From assembly GCF_025567285.1 (NCBI RefSeq), contig NZ_JAOQJT010000002.1, positions 372,001 through 436,000 on the forward strand: DNA of 64,000 bases. Reading direction: 5' to 3'. This stretch comes from Coprococcus aceti. GTDB taxonomy: Bacteria; Bacillota; Clostridia; Lachnospirales; Lachnospiraceae. Positions 43,829 through 52,846 of this stretch are shown here, piece after piece. Each line of letters begins with the position of its first letter. The stretch's first letter is position 1. Below the pieces are notes generated by a model that saw only the letters and a program-made list of their open reading frames with translations, searched no databases and had not been told where the DNA came from. Position numbers and translations under genes: made by a program.

Positions 43829-43930
43829 AAAATCCTCCTTGTGATATTTTTTAGGATATATATGTCTGACACAATACAGAAACGCCATTATCATATATAT
43901 TATTCTAACCTTATATCACAAGGAGGATTT
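43829..43930 (-). promoter_or_regulatory. ftsH leader: inverted repeat that includes the ribosome site
   Basis: AAATCCTCCTTGTGATAT (43829-43846) and ATATCACAAGGAGGATTT (43913-43930) are perfect 18-base complements 66 bases apart. In a minus-strand transcript starting upstream of 43930, the ftsH Shine-Dalgarno sequence would pair with the first arm. A possible promoter between the arms (TTGTGA, 16 bases, TATATA) would give a transcript without that arm. The rest of 43931-44099 shows no gene. Confidence 0.6.
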
Positions 43931-44099
43931 ATTCAATTAATTATTTCTAAAATTTGTATAATTCTTTTAATAATCTTTCACTATTTTCTCATTGACACTA
44001 ATCCTGTAATCAAGACTCTTGTCATTTCCTGCTCATCTTCTTATATCTACATCGCCGCCCTCATAGCATGATGGTATGCACCATAGGCACAAATTTCAT

Positions 44100-44945
44100 T
44101 TACAATGAACTTAATACGCTGTTAAACACCCTGTAATTGAAATCATCATTTGGTCTGCAGTATACAGCAAACTCGATATTCTCAAATGCGTATATATAAT
44201 CACTTAGAACATTTGCAGCAGCTGATGCCACCGCATGAGGATCGTTGCGGAATGCACCACAGCCAAATGCACCGAGTATCACTGTGTCCGCATGGTTCAT
44301 AACTGCGCTGTCAAGTATCCTTCTGAGTCTTTTCTCATGAATAATCTGAAGGTCATAATTGCTTACTCCCGCTGCGCTTGCACCATTCTCACAGTTATAA
44401 ATATTTCCTGGAATTTCCCGTAGATTCGGCGCAGCACATGTGATCACATCCGCTTTATACCAGTCCTTTTGCTCCATGAGTTCCGGCAGATCTGTATCCG
44501 TCTTAAACACCACTATACCAGGTGTGTATATAATATCATCATTGTGTATAGGATCTTTTGCCGCTCTGTGAGGAGTATAGAACATTCCCCACATATCAGG
44601 AGTGTTCAAACAGAAATACAGATTAGAACATCTGCAGAGACATTCCTCCTGTGCACTCGCTCCATATACAACTCCGCCACCCGGATTTACCGCCGATGCA
44701 AAGTTATGCACAGCAACATGCTGTCCCTTATAATATGCCGCTGCCTCATATGTTCTCTTTCTGGATACCACAATCCTGGTCTGTTTCTTATAAATATTTA
44801 GATTAAGTCCCGGAATCTTCTCACTTTCTGCAATAAATCGCTGCCCTGACACTGATTTCTTTGTAGCATCTGACAATGCAGCATCCGTCTTGCACATATA
44901 CTCTGTATTCTGAAATATAATTTTGTTCATCTCTTTGCGATCCAT
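44100..44945 (-). CDS. TIGR02452 family protein (microbial-type PARG, macro domain)
   Basis: The 281-residue protein has the poly(ADP-ribose) glycohydrolase signature: NPGGGVVYGASAQEE near residue 88, with the tandem glutamates that act in catalysis. Macro-fold elements are VITCAAPNLR and VILGAFGCGAFRNDP. Bacterial members remove ADP-ribose from proteins or related molecules. It is cytoplasmic, with an AGGAGG site before ATG. No ADP-ribosyltransferase is recognisable nearby. Confidence 0.85.
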   Translation of the reverse strand: MDRKEMNKIIFQNTEYMCKTDAALSDATKKSVSGQRFIAESEKIPGLNLNIYKKQTRIVVSRKRTYEAAAYYKGQHVAVHNFASAVNPGGGVVYGASAQEECLCRCSNLYFCLNTPDMWGMFYTPHRAAKDPIHNDDIIYTPGIVVFKTDTDLPELMEQKDWYKADVITCAAPNLREIPGNIYNCENGASAAGVSNYDLQIIHEKRLRRILDSAVMNHADTVILGAFGCGAFRNDPHAVASAAANVLSDYIYAFENIEFAVYCRPNDDFNYRVFNSVLSSL

Positions 44946-45049
44946 CTGTAATCCTCCTTAATTCTCACTGTCATACATGAAATTATGATAATATGCCCAC
45001 GCTAAATGTTCTCGTTTTTCAATTTCATTCATTTTCTCTAGTCATAATT

Positions 45050-45091
45050 TTAAACCACAGGGAACCAATTTACCATATCCCTGTGGTTTAA
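45050..45091 (-). terminator. Terminator of the XRE/lipoprotein operon
   Basis: TTAAACCACAGGG and CCCTGTGGTTTAA are perfect 13-base arms with a 16-base loop, 20 bases after the lipoprotein stop. Confidence 0.75.
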
Positions 45092-45112
45092 TCTTAAATT
45101 AATATTCACCTG

Positions 45113-46069
45113 TTATTCTATCTCAACTACGCCTGTATCCAGGAAGAATTTGCCAGTGCTCACACTATATTCATACACTGAATCTTCTTTATCCACGAAT
45201 GAACTATGCATCTTACCAGTCACATCCGCATAGGACACGATCACATACTGCCAGTCACAGTCAAACTTTATTGTATCTGGTATATCCCCAACATCATAGG
45301 TTTTGGCGTCCAGCTCTTTGTTATCCTCAGACATAGCTGTAAATGTATACTTTTCTCCTGCTCGTTCAAACTTCCATTCCACATGTATGACCATTTCGTT
45401 TTCATCACTTGACGAACTTTCACTACCCGATAACGAAGTCGTCTTATACGACTCTTTTACATCCATTGCACCTGAGCCGTTCTCTGCAGTCTGATCCGTG
45501 GCCGCACACCCCATTGAGCTGCCACTCGTTATATAATATGTTCCATCTGTTTTCTCATATACCTTATTGAGGATTATTCCCACATCACCATCTGAGTCTG
45601 CATAGCTATCCTTATTGTCCAGATCATAGTACACACATCCGTTCACTGTCCGGCTTCTGGTGACACTTCCATCTGCATTCTCATTATACCCAACATTGTT
45701 TGTTCCAACACTTATACCATCAGATACCAGAGTCTCGTACATATCTTCCCCCTCGCCTGATCTGGCATAGATCATATAACATCCGTCAACATCAATGTCT
45801 TCATCTGTTATCTTAAGTGTACCTGCATCAATATCGATTTCGCACGGAACATCGGTAACTGTCCCAAGCCTTTCTGTTGTTACAAACACTCCAACCAGTA
45901 AATCTCTCTCATCAGTTTCAGTCATTTCCTTATCCGCAAGCGAGCAGCCTGAGAGCATACATATTCCAAGCATTCCAATAATACCCACAGCAACCAGATT
46001 ACTCTTTCGTATCACTCTATGTGTCTCACCTGATTTCCTGTCTGTTTTCTTACCCCTGATAACTTTCAT
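45113..46069 (-). CDS. Putative lipoprotein
   Basis: The protein has about 318 residues, with a basic N-terminus, a hydrophobic core and the lipobox LSGCS (Cys about 42). The exported part has acidic, beta-rich sequence and a Ser-rich linker (about 215-225, LSGSESSSSDENE). I recognise no catalytic motif. Similar proteins of unknown function occur in Lachnospiraceae. It is the last gene of an operon with a membrane protein and an XRE regulator. ATG at 46069 follows GGGAG; a GTG one codon earlier is possible. Confidence 0.65.
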   Translation of the reverse strand: MKVIRGKKTDRKSGETHRVIRKSNLVAVGIIGMLGICMLSGCSLADKEMTETDERDLLVGVFVTTERLGTVTDVPCEIDIDAGTLKITDEDIDVDGCYMIYARSGEGEDMYETLVSDGISVGTNNVGYNENADGSVTRSRTVNGCVYYDLDNKDSYADSDGDVGIILNKVYEKTDGTYYITSGSSMGCAATDQTAENGSGAMDVKESYKTTSLSGSESSSSDENEMVIHVEWKFERAGEKYTFTAMSEDNKELDAKTYDVGDIPDTIKFDCDWQYVIVSYADVTGKMHSSFVDKEDSVYEYSVSTGKFFLDTGVVEIE

Positions 46070-46085
46070 CACAGCTCCCGCCTCC

Positions 46086-46307
46086 TTAGTCTTCTTCTAT
46101 AAGTTCACCATCAAATGTCAATATGTCTCCAACATCGCAGTGCAGGTAATAGCATATCTTGTTGATCGTGGTAAACCGCACACCCTTTGCTTTCCCGCTT
46201 CTGAGAACCGACAGATTTGCCTCTGTTATCCCCACTAGTTTGCAAAGTTCCTTCGATGTCATATTATTCTCTTTTAAAACCCTGTCCAGAGTTACTTTGA
46301 TTGCCAT
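46086..46307 (-). CDS. Small XRE-family (YozG-like) transcriptional regulator
   Basis: This 73-residue single helix-turn-helix protein reads MTSKELCKLVGITEANLSVL followed by RSGKAKGVRFTTINKICYYLHCDVGDIL. It is nearly the whole length of YozG-type regulators, which are normally encoded next to a DUF2975 membrane protein. Here it follows such a multi-TM protein by about 20 bases. It probably regulates its own operon through the palindrome at 47219-47259. Confidence 0.9.
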   Translation of the reverse strand: MAIKVTLDRVLKENNMTSKELCKLVGITEANLSVLRSGKAKGVRFTTINKICYYLHCDVGDILTFDGELIEED

Positions 46308-46328
46308 CCCTACACGTCACCTCAAATT

Positions 46329-47183
46329 CTATATATATGAATCATTTTCTTCTTTTATCGCTTTTGTCTTAGCAAGGTTTCTGACACCCATATACGCAAC
46401 GACGAGTATTATCAGCTCATATAATGGAAGTGATATCTTGAAATCTGCATTTGAAAGAGTCGTCATGATAAAAAGCTGAAGCACATTCTTCGAGAGTTCA
46501 AGAATCACCATGACTGATATTGCACTCTTGCTCGTCTTTGAAAGTCTCTCTGCCATATGGATTGTCTCATCCGAATACTCATTTTCTATTATGCTGTTGC
46601 AAAGCCTGTATCCCCTGATCAGAACCCATATGACAAGAGCAGCATTTACAAGCTGGAAAATAAACAGGATCACTGCCCATCCGGCATCACCAGGCATAGC
46701 ACCGGCATTTGTCCGATTTGTTCTGACAAGCTCCGGCAGTGACACATAGCCAATCACAAAAGCTGTGAATACCACTATCACACATATTATCTTCTTGATG
46801 ATTTCTACTATCTGAGTGCTATCCGCCTTGTCTATACTCTCCACGATCCTGAGCACAGCATAACATGCCAGCACCGACCATATCACTGAGCTTATTGCAA
46901 GATTCAGCATATCTGAAGTTACCAGAGCATTTCCATCTATGACATACCCTGGATTTATCATCATATATATTCCTATGAAAAGAGCCGCCGAAAGGCCCAG
47001 CAACAGGTAGTCAGCATCAATTTTTCTATTTCTTATACAGAGCACGATGAATCCGGCAAGCGGCATACATCCTATCAGGCAGAACATAAATATTGCAAAT
47101 GCGTTCTGGCCTCCTCCTGCAAGTGACATATTCCTTAGCCACACCGCAATATACGCAAATATATTTAAAATACCATTAACCAT
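46329..47183 (-). CDS. Multi-TM membrane protein, DUF2975-like
   Basis: The protein has about 284 residues and seven or eight TM segments in two groups. The C-terminal part, with LPLYELIILVVAYMGVRNLA and the end KAIKEENDSYI, and the adjacent YozG-like regulator are typical for DUF2975 proteins. The N-terminal part is longer than usual. ATG at 47183 follows GGAGG by 5 bases; an upstream in-frame TTG at 47195 overlaps that ribosome site and is rejected. Confidence 0.6.
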   Translation of the reverse strand: MVNGILNIFAYIAVWLRNMSLAGGGQNAFAIFMFCLIGCMPLAGFIVLCIRNRKIDADYLLLGLSAALFIGIYMMINPGYVIDGNALVTSDMLNLAISSVIWSVLACYAVLRIVESIDKADSTQIVEIIKKIICVIVVFTAFVIGYVSLPELVRTNRTNAGAMPGDAGWAVILFIFQLVNAALVIWVLIRGYRLCNSIIENEYSDETIHMAERLSKTSKSAISVMVILELSKNVLQLFIMTTLSNADFKISLPLYELIILVVAYMGVRNLAKTKAIKEENDSYI

Positions 47184-47218
47184 AGCAGCCTCCAATCCAA
47201 TGTAAAAATTATTGTTTC

Positions 47219-47266
47219 ACGATAATTATCTTACTTGTATAGTACCATAGAATTATCGTTTGTCAA
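47219..47266 (-). promoter_or_regulatory. Promoter and palindrome of the DUF2975/XRE operon
   Basis: Minus strand: TTGACA (47266-47261), a 16-base spacer, and TACTAT (47244-47239). Perfect 9-base arms AATTATCGT and ACGATAATT (47219-47227 and 47251-47259) flank the -10 box, suggesting repression by the encoded XRE protein. The -35 box lies in the end of the AraC-type gene region. Confidence 0.5.
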
Positions 47267-48047
47267 TAATTATTATTGTTTTGCGATATTCAGATGGTGT
47301 CATTCCTGCTTCTTTTTTAAACTGACGCATAAAATGAGAAGAGCTGTTATATCCGCACATCTGCGATATATGTTCAATTGAAATATCTGTCGTTGATAGA
47401 AGATACTTTGCGTGTTCAATGCGGCTCTGTATCACATCATTCATAACCCCTGTTCCAAATATTTTCTTATACAAATGCTGAAAGTATGATTCGCTCATTG
47501 TAAGCTGATGTGACATTCCCTGTATTGTCCAGTTATCATACGGCTTATTATAAATATTTGTTCTGATTATAGACATTTTTTCATAATAGGAACCATGTGT
47601 ATCTTTACTCACTGACGACATCTTTTCAGCAAGCTTTAAAAAAAATAATTTCATATATAATCTAACAGAATCATCCTTATATTTATTTGAAGAATAACGT
47701 TCATAACACATATTTTTTATGATAAGTGACAGATCATTGATATCCCCCAATATTTTCACCTCATCAAACGGGATACTCAGGGATTCGATAAATTTCAGGT
47801 CGTCATCTGACATTTCGAAATGAAACCAGTCGTTAGAAAAGCTGGAACCATATGCACGGTAAAACTGGGGAGTACCCTTTCTGTATAATATAAATGAGTT
47901 ACTTTCTGTAATTGTATCCTCACCGTTCAAAGTAAAAACTGCAGGGGACTTTAAAAGTACGAGCAGGTAATCTCCCGATCCAGAAGGACGTTTAATTATA
48001 AAATCTGCATCATGAATGTGATTATGTCCAATATTATTTATCTGCAT
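47253..48047 (-). CDS. AraC-family transcriptional regulator
   Basis: This 264-residue protein has an N-terminal cupin-like sensor domain (about 20-120) and a C-terminal double helix-turn-helix: NWTIQGMSHQLTMSESYFQH, and ISIEHISQMCGYNSSSHFMR followed by QFKKEAGMTPSEYR. It lies divergently from the GH51 gene and most likely activates it in response to arabinose or arabino-oligosaccharides. AAAGGAG precedes ATG. The 168-base gap between the two genes holds both promoters, but I could not single out clear boxes. Confidence 0.9.
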   Translation of the reverse strand: MQINNIGHNHIHDADFIIKRPSGSGDYLLVLLKSPAVFTLNGEDTITESNSFILYRKGTPQFYRAYGSSFSNDWFHFEMSDDDLKFIESLSIPFDEVKILGDINDLSLIIKNMCYERYSSNKYKDDSVRLYMKLFFLKLAEKMSSVSKDTHGSYYEKMSIIRTNIYNKPYDNWTIQGMSHQLTMSESYFQHLYKKIFGTGVMNDVIQSRIEHAKYLLSTTDISIEHISQMCGYNSSSHFMRQFKKEAGMTPSEYRKTIIIIDKR

Positions 48048-48215
48048 TTATGATCTCTCCTTTAAATAAAACATTTCTCAATAATACCAACATACATCTA
48101 AAGTTAAAAAAGCAGAATACATCAGTATTGTTACATGATATGTCATTGAAATTTTATCCCAAATAAACCATACTATCAATAACAATTAACGAAAAAACAT
48201 AAGGAGGAACAAACA

Positions 48216-49700
48216 TTGAAAGCAACTATCACGATTTCCGCAAATAACAGTATAGGTAAGATTGATAAGAGAATTTTTGGTTCATTTATCGAGCATCTTG
48301 GACGTGCAGTTTATGGAGGGATATATGAACCGGATCACGCCACATCGGATGACATGGGATTCCGGCAGGATGTCATGGGCATGATCAAAGAATTAAATGT
48401 ACCTGTGATCCGCTATCCTGGCGGAAATTTTGTATCGGGCTATAACTGGGAGGACGGAACTGGAGATAAGGCAAAGCGTCCAAGAAAGATGGAACTTGCC
48501 TGGCAGTCAATAGAGACAAACGAAGTCGGCATTGACGAATTTCAGGAATGGGCCAAACGTGCAGGAAGTGAAGTCATGATGGCCGTCAACCTCGGTACAC
48601 GGGGTGCCAATGATGCCCGCAACCTCGTTGAATACTGCAACAGTGACACAGACACCTACTATGCACAGATGAGAAAGGCCAATGGATTTGATAAACCATT
48701 TGGAATCAAACTGTGGTGTCTCGGAAATGAGATGGACGGTCCATGGCAGATATGCAGCAAAACTCCATACGAATACGGCCGCATTGCATGCGAAACAGCA
48801 AAGCTTATGAAATGGACAGATCCTTCTATTGAGCTGGTGGCATGCGGCAGTGCACACATAAACATGCCAACATTTATGGAATGGGAACGCACAGTCCTGC
48901 GTGAATGCTATGAACATATAGATTATATATCTCTCCATAACTATTATGGAAATCCTGCCAATGATACAGCTGCCTATCTTGCATCATCCGTGGAAATGGA
49001 CAAATTTATAAAGCAGGTTGCTGCAATCTGCGATGAGGTAAAGTTTGAAAAGGAATCTGACAAAACCGTAAATCTGTCATTTGATGAGTGGAACATATGG
49101 TTCCACAGCAGTGAACAGGACAAAGAAATACCAAAGTGGCAGGTCGCTCCCCCACTTCTTGAGGACATATACAATCTTGAAGATGCGGTAGTTGTTGGAA
49201 GCTTACTCATAACTCTACTTAACAATTGCGACAGAGTCAAGATTGCATGCCTCGCACAGCTTGTAAATGTAATCGCACCAATTATGACTGAGAACAACGG
49301 AAGATGCTGGGCACAAACCATATTCTATCCTTTCATGTATACTTCTCAGCATGGCAGGGGTACAACAATAAGATCTTTCTGCAGTTGCGACAGTTACGAT
49401 ACAGAAAAGATCAAAAATGTTCCTTACGTTGACTCGGCAGCAGTAATTTCAGATGATGGAAACGAAATAACTATATTTGCAGTAAACCGTTCACTTAACG
49501 AAGCATGCGACCTGAACATAGCCACACTTGGATATGATGACTACAGTCTCACTCAGCACATTGCCATGGAAGGTGATGACCTTAAAGCAGTAAATACCGC
49601 TGACTCACCTGATAATGTCATTCCAGTAGAAAAAGCAATTTCAGAGAACATATCGCTGTCTCCACATTCATGGAACATGCTTATATTTAAGAAAAATTAG
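48216..49700 (+). CDS. Alpha-L-arabinofuranosidase, GH51
   Basis: This 494-residue intracellular enzyme removes L-arabinofuranosyl groups from arabinoxylan or arabinan oligosaccharides. The GH51 acid/base is Glu172 in WCLGNEMDG and the nucleophile is Glu291 in LSFDEWN. The N-terminal signature IDKRIFGSFIEHLGRAVYGG and RYPGGNFVSGYNWEDG are typical. No signal peptide. It starts at TTG after a strong AAGGAGG. A GH5-like pseudogene follows 12 bases later with its own ribosome site. Confidence 0.95.
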   Translation: MKATITISANNSIGKIDKRIFGSFIEHLGRAVYGGIYEPDHATSDDMGFRQDVMGMIKELNVPVIRYPGGNFVSGYNWEDGTGDKAKRPRKMELAWQSIETNEVGIDEFQEWAKRAGSEVMMAVNLGTRGANDARNLVEYCNSDTDTYYAQMRKANGFDKPFGIKLWCLGNEMDGPWQICSKTPYEYGRIACETAKLMKWTDPSIELVACGSAHINMPTFMEWERTVLRECYEHIDYISLHNYYGNPANDTAAYLASSVEMDKFIKQVAAICDEVKFEKESDKTVNLSFDEWNIWFHSSEQDKEIPKWQVAPPLLEDIYNLEDAVVVGSLLITLLNNCDRVKIACLAQLVNVIAPIMTENNGRCWAQTIFYPFMYTSQHGRGTTIRSFCSCDSYDTEKIKNVPYVDSAAVISDDGNEITIFAVNRSLNEACDLNIATLGYDDYSLTQHIAMEGDDLKAVNTADSPDNVIPVEKAISENISLSPHSWNMLIFKKN

Positions 49701-49712
49701 GAGGATTGTCAT

Positions 49713-50147
49713 ATGAAAACTTTTACAGGATATATGCACGGAATCAACCTTGGCGGCTGACTCTCCCAGTGCTCAGAATACTCAGAACAGCATTACAATA
49801 CATTCATCAGTGAAAACGACATCAAAACCATATCAAAATGGGGCCTTGACCATGTGCGTCTTCCTATCGACTACAATGTTTTAGAAGATGAAGACGGCAA
49901 CATAATAGAAAACGGATACGCTCATATAAATGATTGTATCACATGGTGCAGAAAATATGGTCTAAGTCTCATATTGGATCTCCATAAAACAAAAGGGGGT
50001 TCTTTTGACAACAATCCTGAGGACAATATAATGTTCGAAAACCATGAACTTTGGAGCAGATTTATCTCTCTCTGGAAACAGCTTGATTTTGGACTTTCAG
50101 ATGAACACTATGCGTCTTGTATTGATAAAATAATCCAATACCTTTGA
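49713..50147 (+). pseudogene. GH5-family glycoside hydrolase pseudogene
   Basis: From ATG at 49713 (after AGGAGG) the frame reads MKTFTGYMHGINLGG, then TGA (49758-49760), where the family has tryptophan (GGW). It then continues in frame with LSQCSEYSEQHYNTFI, WGLDHVRLPIDYN and LILDLHKTKGG, all typical of GH5. After FISLWKQL it jumps to a C-terminal-like end (SDEHYASCIDKIIQYL). The catalytic domain between, with both glutamates, is missing; a full enzyme would have about 340 residues. A premature stop and an internal deletion both inactivate it. Confidence 0.8.
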
Positions 50148-50185
50148 TTTTCATATTTTAAAGAGAAAATCGGTTAGTACATACT

Positions 50186-50252
50186 GATATGATACCTCTA
50201 AAGTGACATATTATTTATCTGACTACTTTAAAGGTATCATATCTTTTTATTT
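50186..50252 (+). terminator. Terminator after the arabinofuranosidase/GH5 unit
   Basis: GATATGATACCT and AGGTATCATATC pair with an inner AAAGT/ACTTT; TTTTTATTT follows on the plus strand. It also lies just after the HD-hydrolase gene on the other strand. Confidence 0.75.
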
Positions 50253-50265
50253 GTCCACTTTCTCC

Positions 50266-50808
50266 TTAGATTAAGGTAATACTCAATTTCTCTGTGCATA
50301 TTATAAATTCCGCTTCGACCTCTCTCCACGGTCTCTCTGCTTTATCCGGGACAGAAACCAGATTATCGACGGTCCTGTACTCCTCCCCCTTCATGAAGCT
50401 CTTGAGTTCAAAGTTCATCATCTCGTCATCTATTTGCTTCCACATTGCATTTTCTTCTTCGCTCAGATCGGCAAGACCAAATCGTTCAAGTATAACGTTC
50501 ATGATCGACCTCTCTATCTCCAGATAGTTTGATAAATGCACTTTTACCGGTCTGATTATGTCTGATATATACGCCTCGCTGGCATCGTGCAACAGGCAGG
50601 CAAGCTGTAACCGCTCTGACCATCCCCTTGCCTTCGCCTCATTCATACAGTTGATGGAGTGCTGTGCCACAGAAAAGAAATAGGACACATGCCCTCCACC
50701 GCGGCACGTGAGGCTTAACGCATGCGCTATATCCTGTATTGATATGTCAGCAACTGCCATATTCATCGGATCTATTTTGTTTCCCGTATACGTGTTCATC
50801 GTTGCCAT
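50266..50808 (-). CDS. HD-domain phosphohydrolase (YfbR-like)
   Basis: The 180-residue protein has the HD metal site: first His in SVAQHS near residue 50, HD in LACLLHDASEAY near 73, and a later Asp in VDNLVSVPDKAE near 150. It resembles YfbR-type 5'-nucleotidases and related HD hydrolases. It is probably monocistronic and cytoplasmic; the substrate is uncertain. Confidence 0.8.
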   Translation of the reverse strand: MATMNTYTGNKIDPMNMAVADISIQDIAHALSLTCRGGGHVSYFFSVAQHSINCMNEAKARGWSERLQLACLLHDASEAYISDIIRPVKVHLSNYLEIERSIMNVILERFGLADLSEEENAMWKQIDDEMMNFELKSFMKGEEYRTVDNLVSVPDKAERPWREVEAEFIICTEKLSITLI

Positions 50809-50883
50809 ATCACAGTCTCCTTATCCTTATTTATCAGCATTTTAAGATAGTATATCCTTGTCGTATCATATTCCACTTTTAAT

Positions 50884-51651
50884 TCATTCAATGTCTAGCA
50901 ATTCAGAAATAATATCATTGAATTGTCTGCTCTGATCTATGTTGCACACGTGACCACAATGCTCTATTATTATCAGCTCCGCATCTGTCAGATCAGCTTC
51001 CTCCACGATTCCATTTATAAAACACAGATCACCACGCCCGGAAATATATACATTCTCCTCGTGTAATCTGCTCACGAACTCGTCACAAAGTGAAAAATGC
51101 TCAATAAAAATATTCATATACGCCTTAAATTCCTGACTGTTTAATGCCTTGGCACATTTGCAGAACACCTTCCTGCTTGTCTTGCTGACTTTCCATGGCA
51201 TAAATAACTTTGCCATTATTCTGTAGACGACAGGAAATGGAAGTTTGTCACCTATCTTAGCAAAGACATTGACAGCACGCCTGAGTGGTTTTCCAACCGT
51301 GCCCAGCGCACCCACAAGTATTGCTTTATCTATGTAACTTCCGCATCTCATCTCCATATATTTGATAAATATAGTTCCAAGTGATACGCCCATAAAAACA
51401 GCTCGCTGTATCCCCCGCTCATCAAGCACCTGTGTTATCTCACCCACGACAACATCCAGCGTACTTCCCATCTTGGACAATTTTAGTTCACTGTCTCCAT
51501 GACTTGGCAAAGTTATCGCCAGAACATTAAACTTCTTCTGAAGCAAGGGAATCTGCTTCTTCCATACCCTGTTGTTTCCTCCAAATCCATGAAGCAGAAC
51601 TATATATCTATCGGTATCACATGAACTTTCAAAAACTTCATAATGTAACAA
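50884..51651 (-). CDS. Alpha/beta hydrolase
   Basis: This 255-residue protein has the oxyanion motif LLHGFGGNNRVW near residue 20, the nucleophile in MGVSLGT (Ser about 92) and the His in IIEHCGHVCN near residue 235. An internal helical cap (about 125-195) is present. It starts at TTG with a distant AAGGGG; no better start is seen. It is 50 bases after the cation transporter gene on the same strand. Substrate unknown. Confidence 0.75.
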   Translation of the reverse strand: MLHYEVFESSCDTDRYIVLLHGFGGNNRVWKKQIPLLQKKFNVLAITLPSHGDSELKLSKMGSTLDVVVGEITQVLDERGIQRAVFMGVSLGTIFIKYMEMRCGSYIDKAILVGALGTVGKPLRRAVNVFAKIGDKLPFPVVYRIMAKLFMPWKVSKTSRKVFCKCAKALNSQEFKAYMNIFIEHFSLCDEFVSRLHEENVYISGRGDLCFINGIVEEADLTDAELIIIEHCGHVCNIDQSRQFNDIISELLDIE

Positions 51652-51700
51652 TATCCTTGCATCCCCTTGATCATTTGTATTTTGTATTACAGCTTTACTA

Positions 51701-52648
51701 TCAATCTGGTATGACCTCTATATACACCTGATCATACTTATCCCTTAGCTCCTGTTTTATCTCGTCTCTCACCTTATGAATGATACTTATATGTATCACA
51801 TCCGTCTGATTTCCTATATATACCTCAACCCACAGCTTCCGCCCGGTCTGGATGACATCCAGAAAAGTGACCTCATATGGGTAATCCTTCATATGCTGAT
51901 CCACTATGGCTCGTATCTGACTAAGCGTCTCTTCCTCCGGAGCAAAAAGAATAAGATTCTTGATACTCTGAAATATCTCGCACACCGGCTCTTTTATAAG
52001 AAGAAGTGCCATAACCACCGCTACAGCCGGATCAATATAAGGGGTAATAAAACGCAGGTTTGTATGCAACAGAGCAGTCTGTACCGCAAATGCTATAGCA
52101 ACTCCCATACTGCTTATTACGTCAAGCTTCCACATATACAGCTCCGCTTTGATAGTTGTAGACTCATATTTCTTACTGTAATGGCCAAGTATCGCATACA
52201 TAACCGCACAGCATACACATACAAGAAATTCAAATACCGCTATGCTCCCCGCATCTACATCATGTCCCCCATGAAACAACAGCTTTATATTCTCAACCAT
52301 GAGATTACATGTGAGTGCAAGTAATACACTGTACTTCACAAGTAGAAAAAGTGATTCCACCTGGGCATAGCCATATGGATGTTTCTCTGTCACAGGTTTA
52401 TACAGAAGCGGAACCAGCACCATAAATGGTCCTATCATGACCAGATCTGCGGAGTCGAACAGGCAGTCCGTCCAAAGCGAATGTGAATGGGTATACCATG
52501 CCATCACGCCCTCCGCAAGTATGAAGAAGACACTTCCCATAAAAGACAGACGAAGTATTCTCTTCTCTATTGCAAGCTTGTCCTTTCTCGACCTACGTTC
52601 CTTCTTCTTAGCTTCTCTTTTACTAATTTCTACATCTCTTTCATTCAT
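51701..52648 (-). CDS. Cation diffusion facilitator family transporter
   Basis: The 315-residue protein has a charged N-terminal tail (SKREAKKKERRSRKDK), about six TM segments (about 32-245) and a C-terminal cytoplasmic domain. CDF hallmarks are TDCLFDSADL in TM2 (metal-site Asp residues kept) and HPYGYAQVESLFLL. In TM5 the usual HxxxD is replaced by KLDVISS, so the metal site is altered on one side. It may still export zinc, manganese or iron, but specificity cannot be inferred. Confidence 0.8.
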   Translation of the reverse strand: MNERDVEISKREAKKKERRSRKDKLAIEKRILRLSFMGSVFFILAEGVMAWYTHSHSLWTDCLFDSADLVMIGPFMVLVPLLYKPVTEKHPYGYAQVESLFLLVKYSVLLALTCNLMVENIKLLFHGGHDVDAGSIAVFEFLVCVCCAVMYAILGHYSKKYESTTIKAELYMWKLDVISSMGVAIAFAVQTALLHTNLRFITPYIDPAVAVVMALLLIKEPVCEIFQSIKNLILFAPEEETLSQIRAIVDQHMKDYPYEVTFLDVIQTGRKLWVEVYIGNQTDVIHISIIHKVRDEIKQELRDKYDQVYIEVIPD

Positions 52649-52752
52649 TATATATTCTTCCTATGTTTAATTTCCATAGACCACAATATCATCAGTACAT
52701 AATATAATCAAGTATCGGCTATTGATTTCTCCTTTTTGATATGCATATTTTT

Positions 52753-52796
52753 TACAAAAAAGTCCCTGTAACCACCTCATGGCAATTACAGGGACT
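52753..52796 (-). terminator. Terminator of ppdK
   Basis: Minus strand: GTCCCTGTAA and TTACAGGGAC stem followed by TTTTTTGTAAAAAA, about 50 bases after the stop. Confidence 0.85.
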
Positions 52797-52846
52797 CATA
52801 TTGTCTTTATTAAGCTAATTACTTACAAGTTCTGTTCGTCCGAATC

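Noticed and set aside
43841..44071. 76-codon plus-strand frame upstream of ftsH
   Set aside because: It is AT-rich, crosses the inverted repeat and starts without a ribosome site; the AAGGAGG inside it has no start codon at a suitable distance.
49758..49760. TGA in the GH5-like gene as selenocysteine or as a recoded tryptophan
   Set aside because: No SECIS-like hairpin was evident, the family has Trp here, other genes use TGA as stop, and the catalytic core is deleted anyway.
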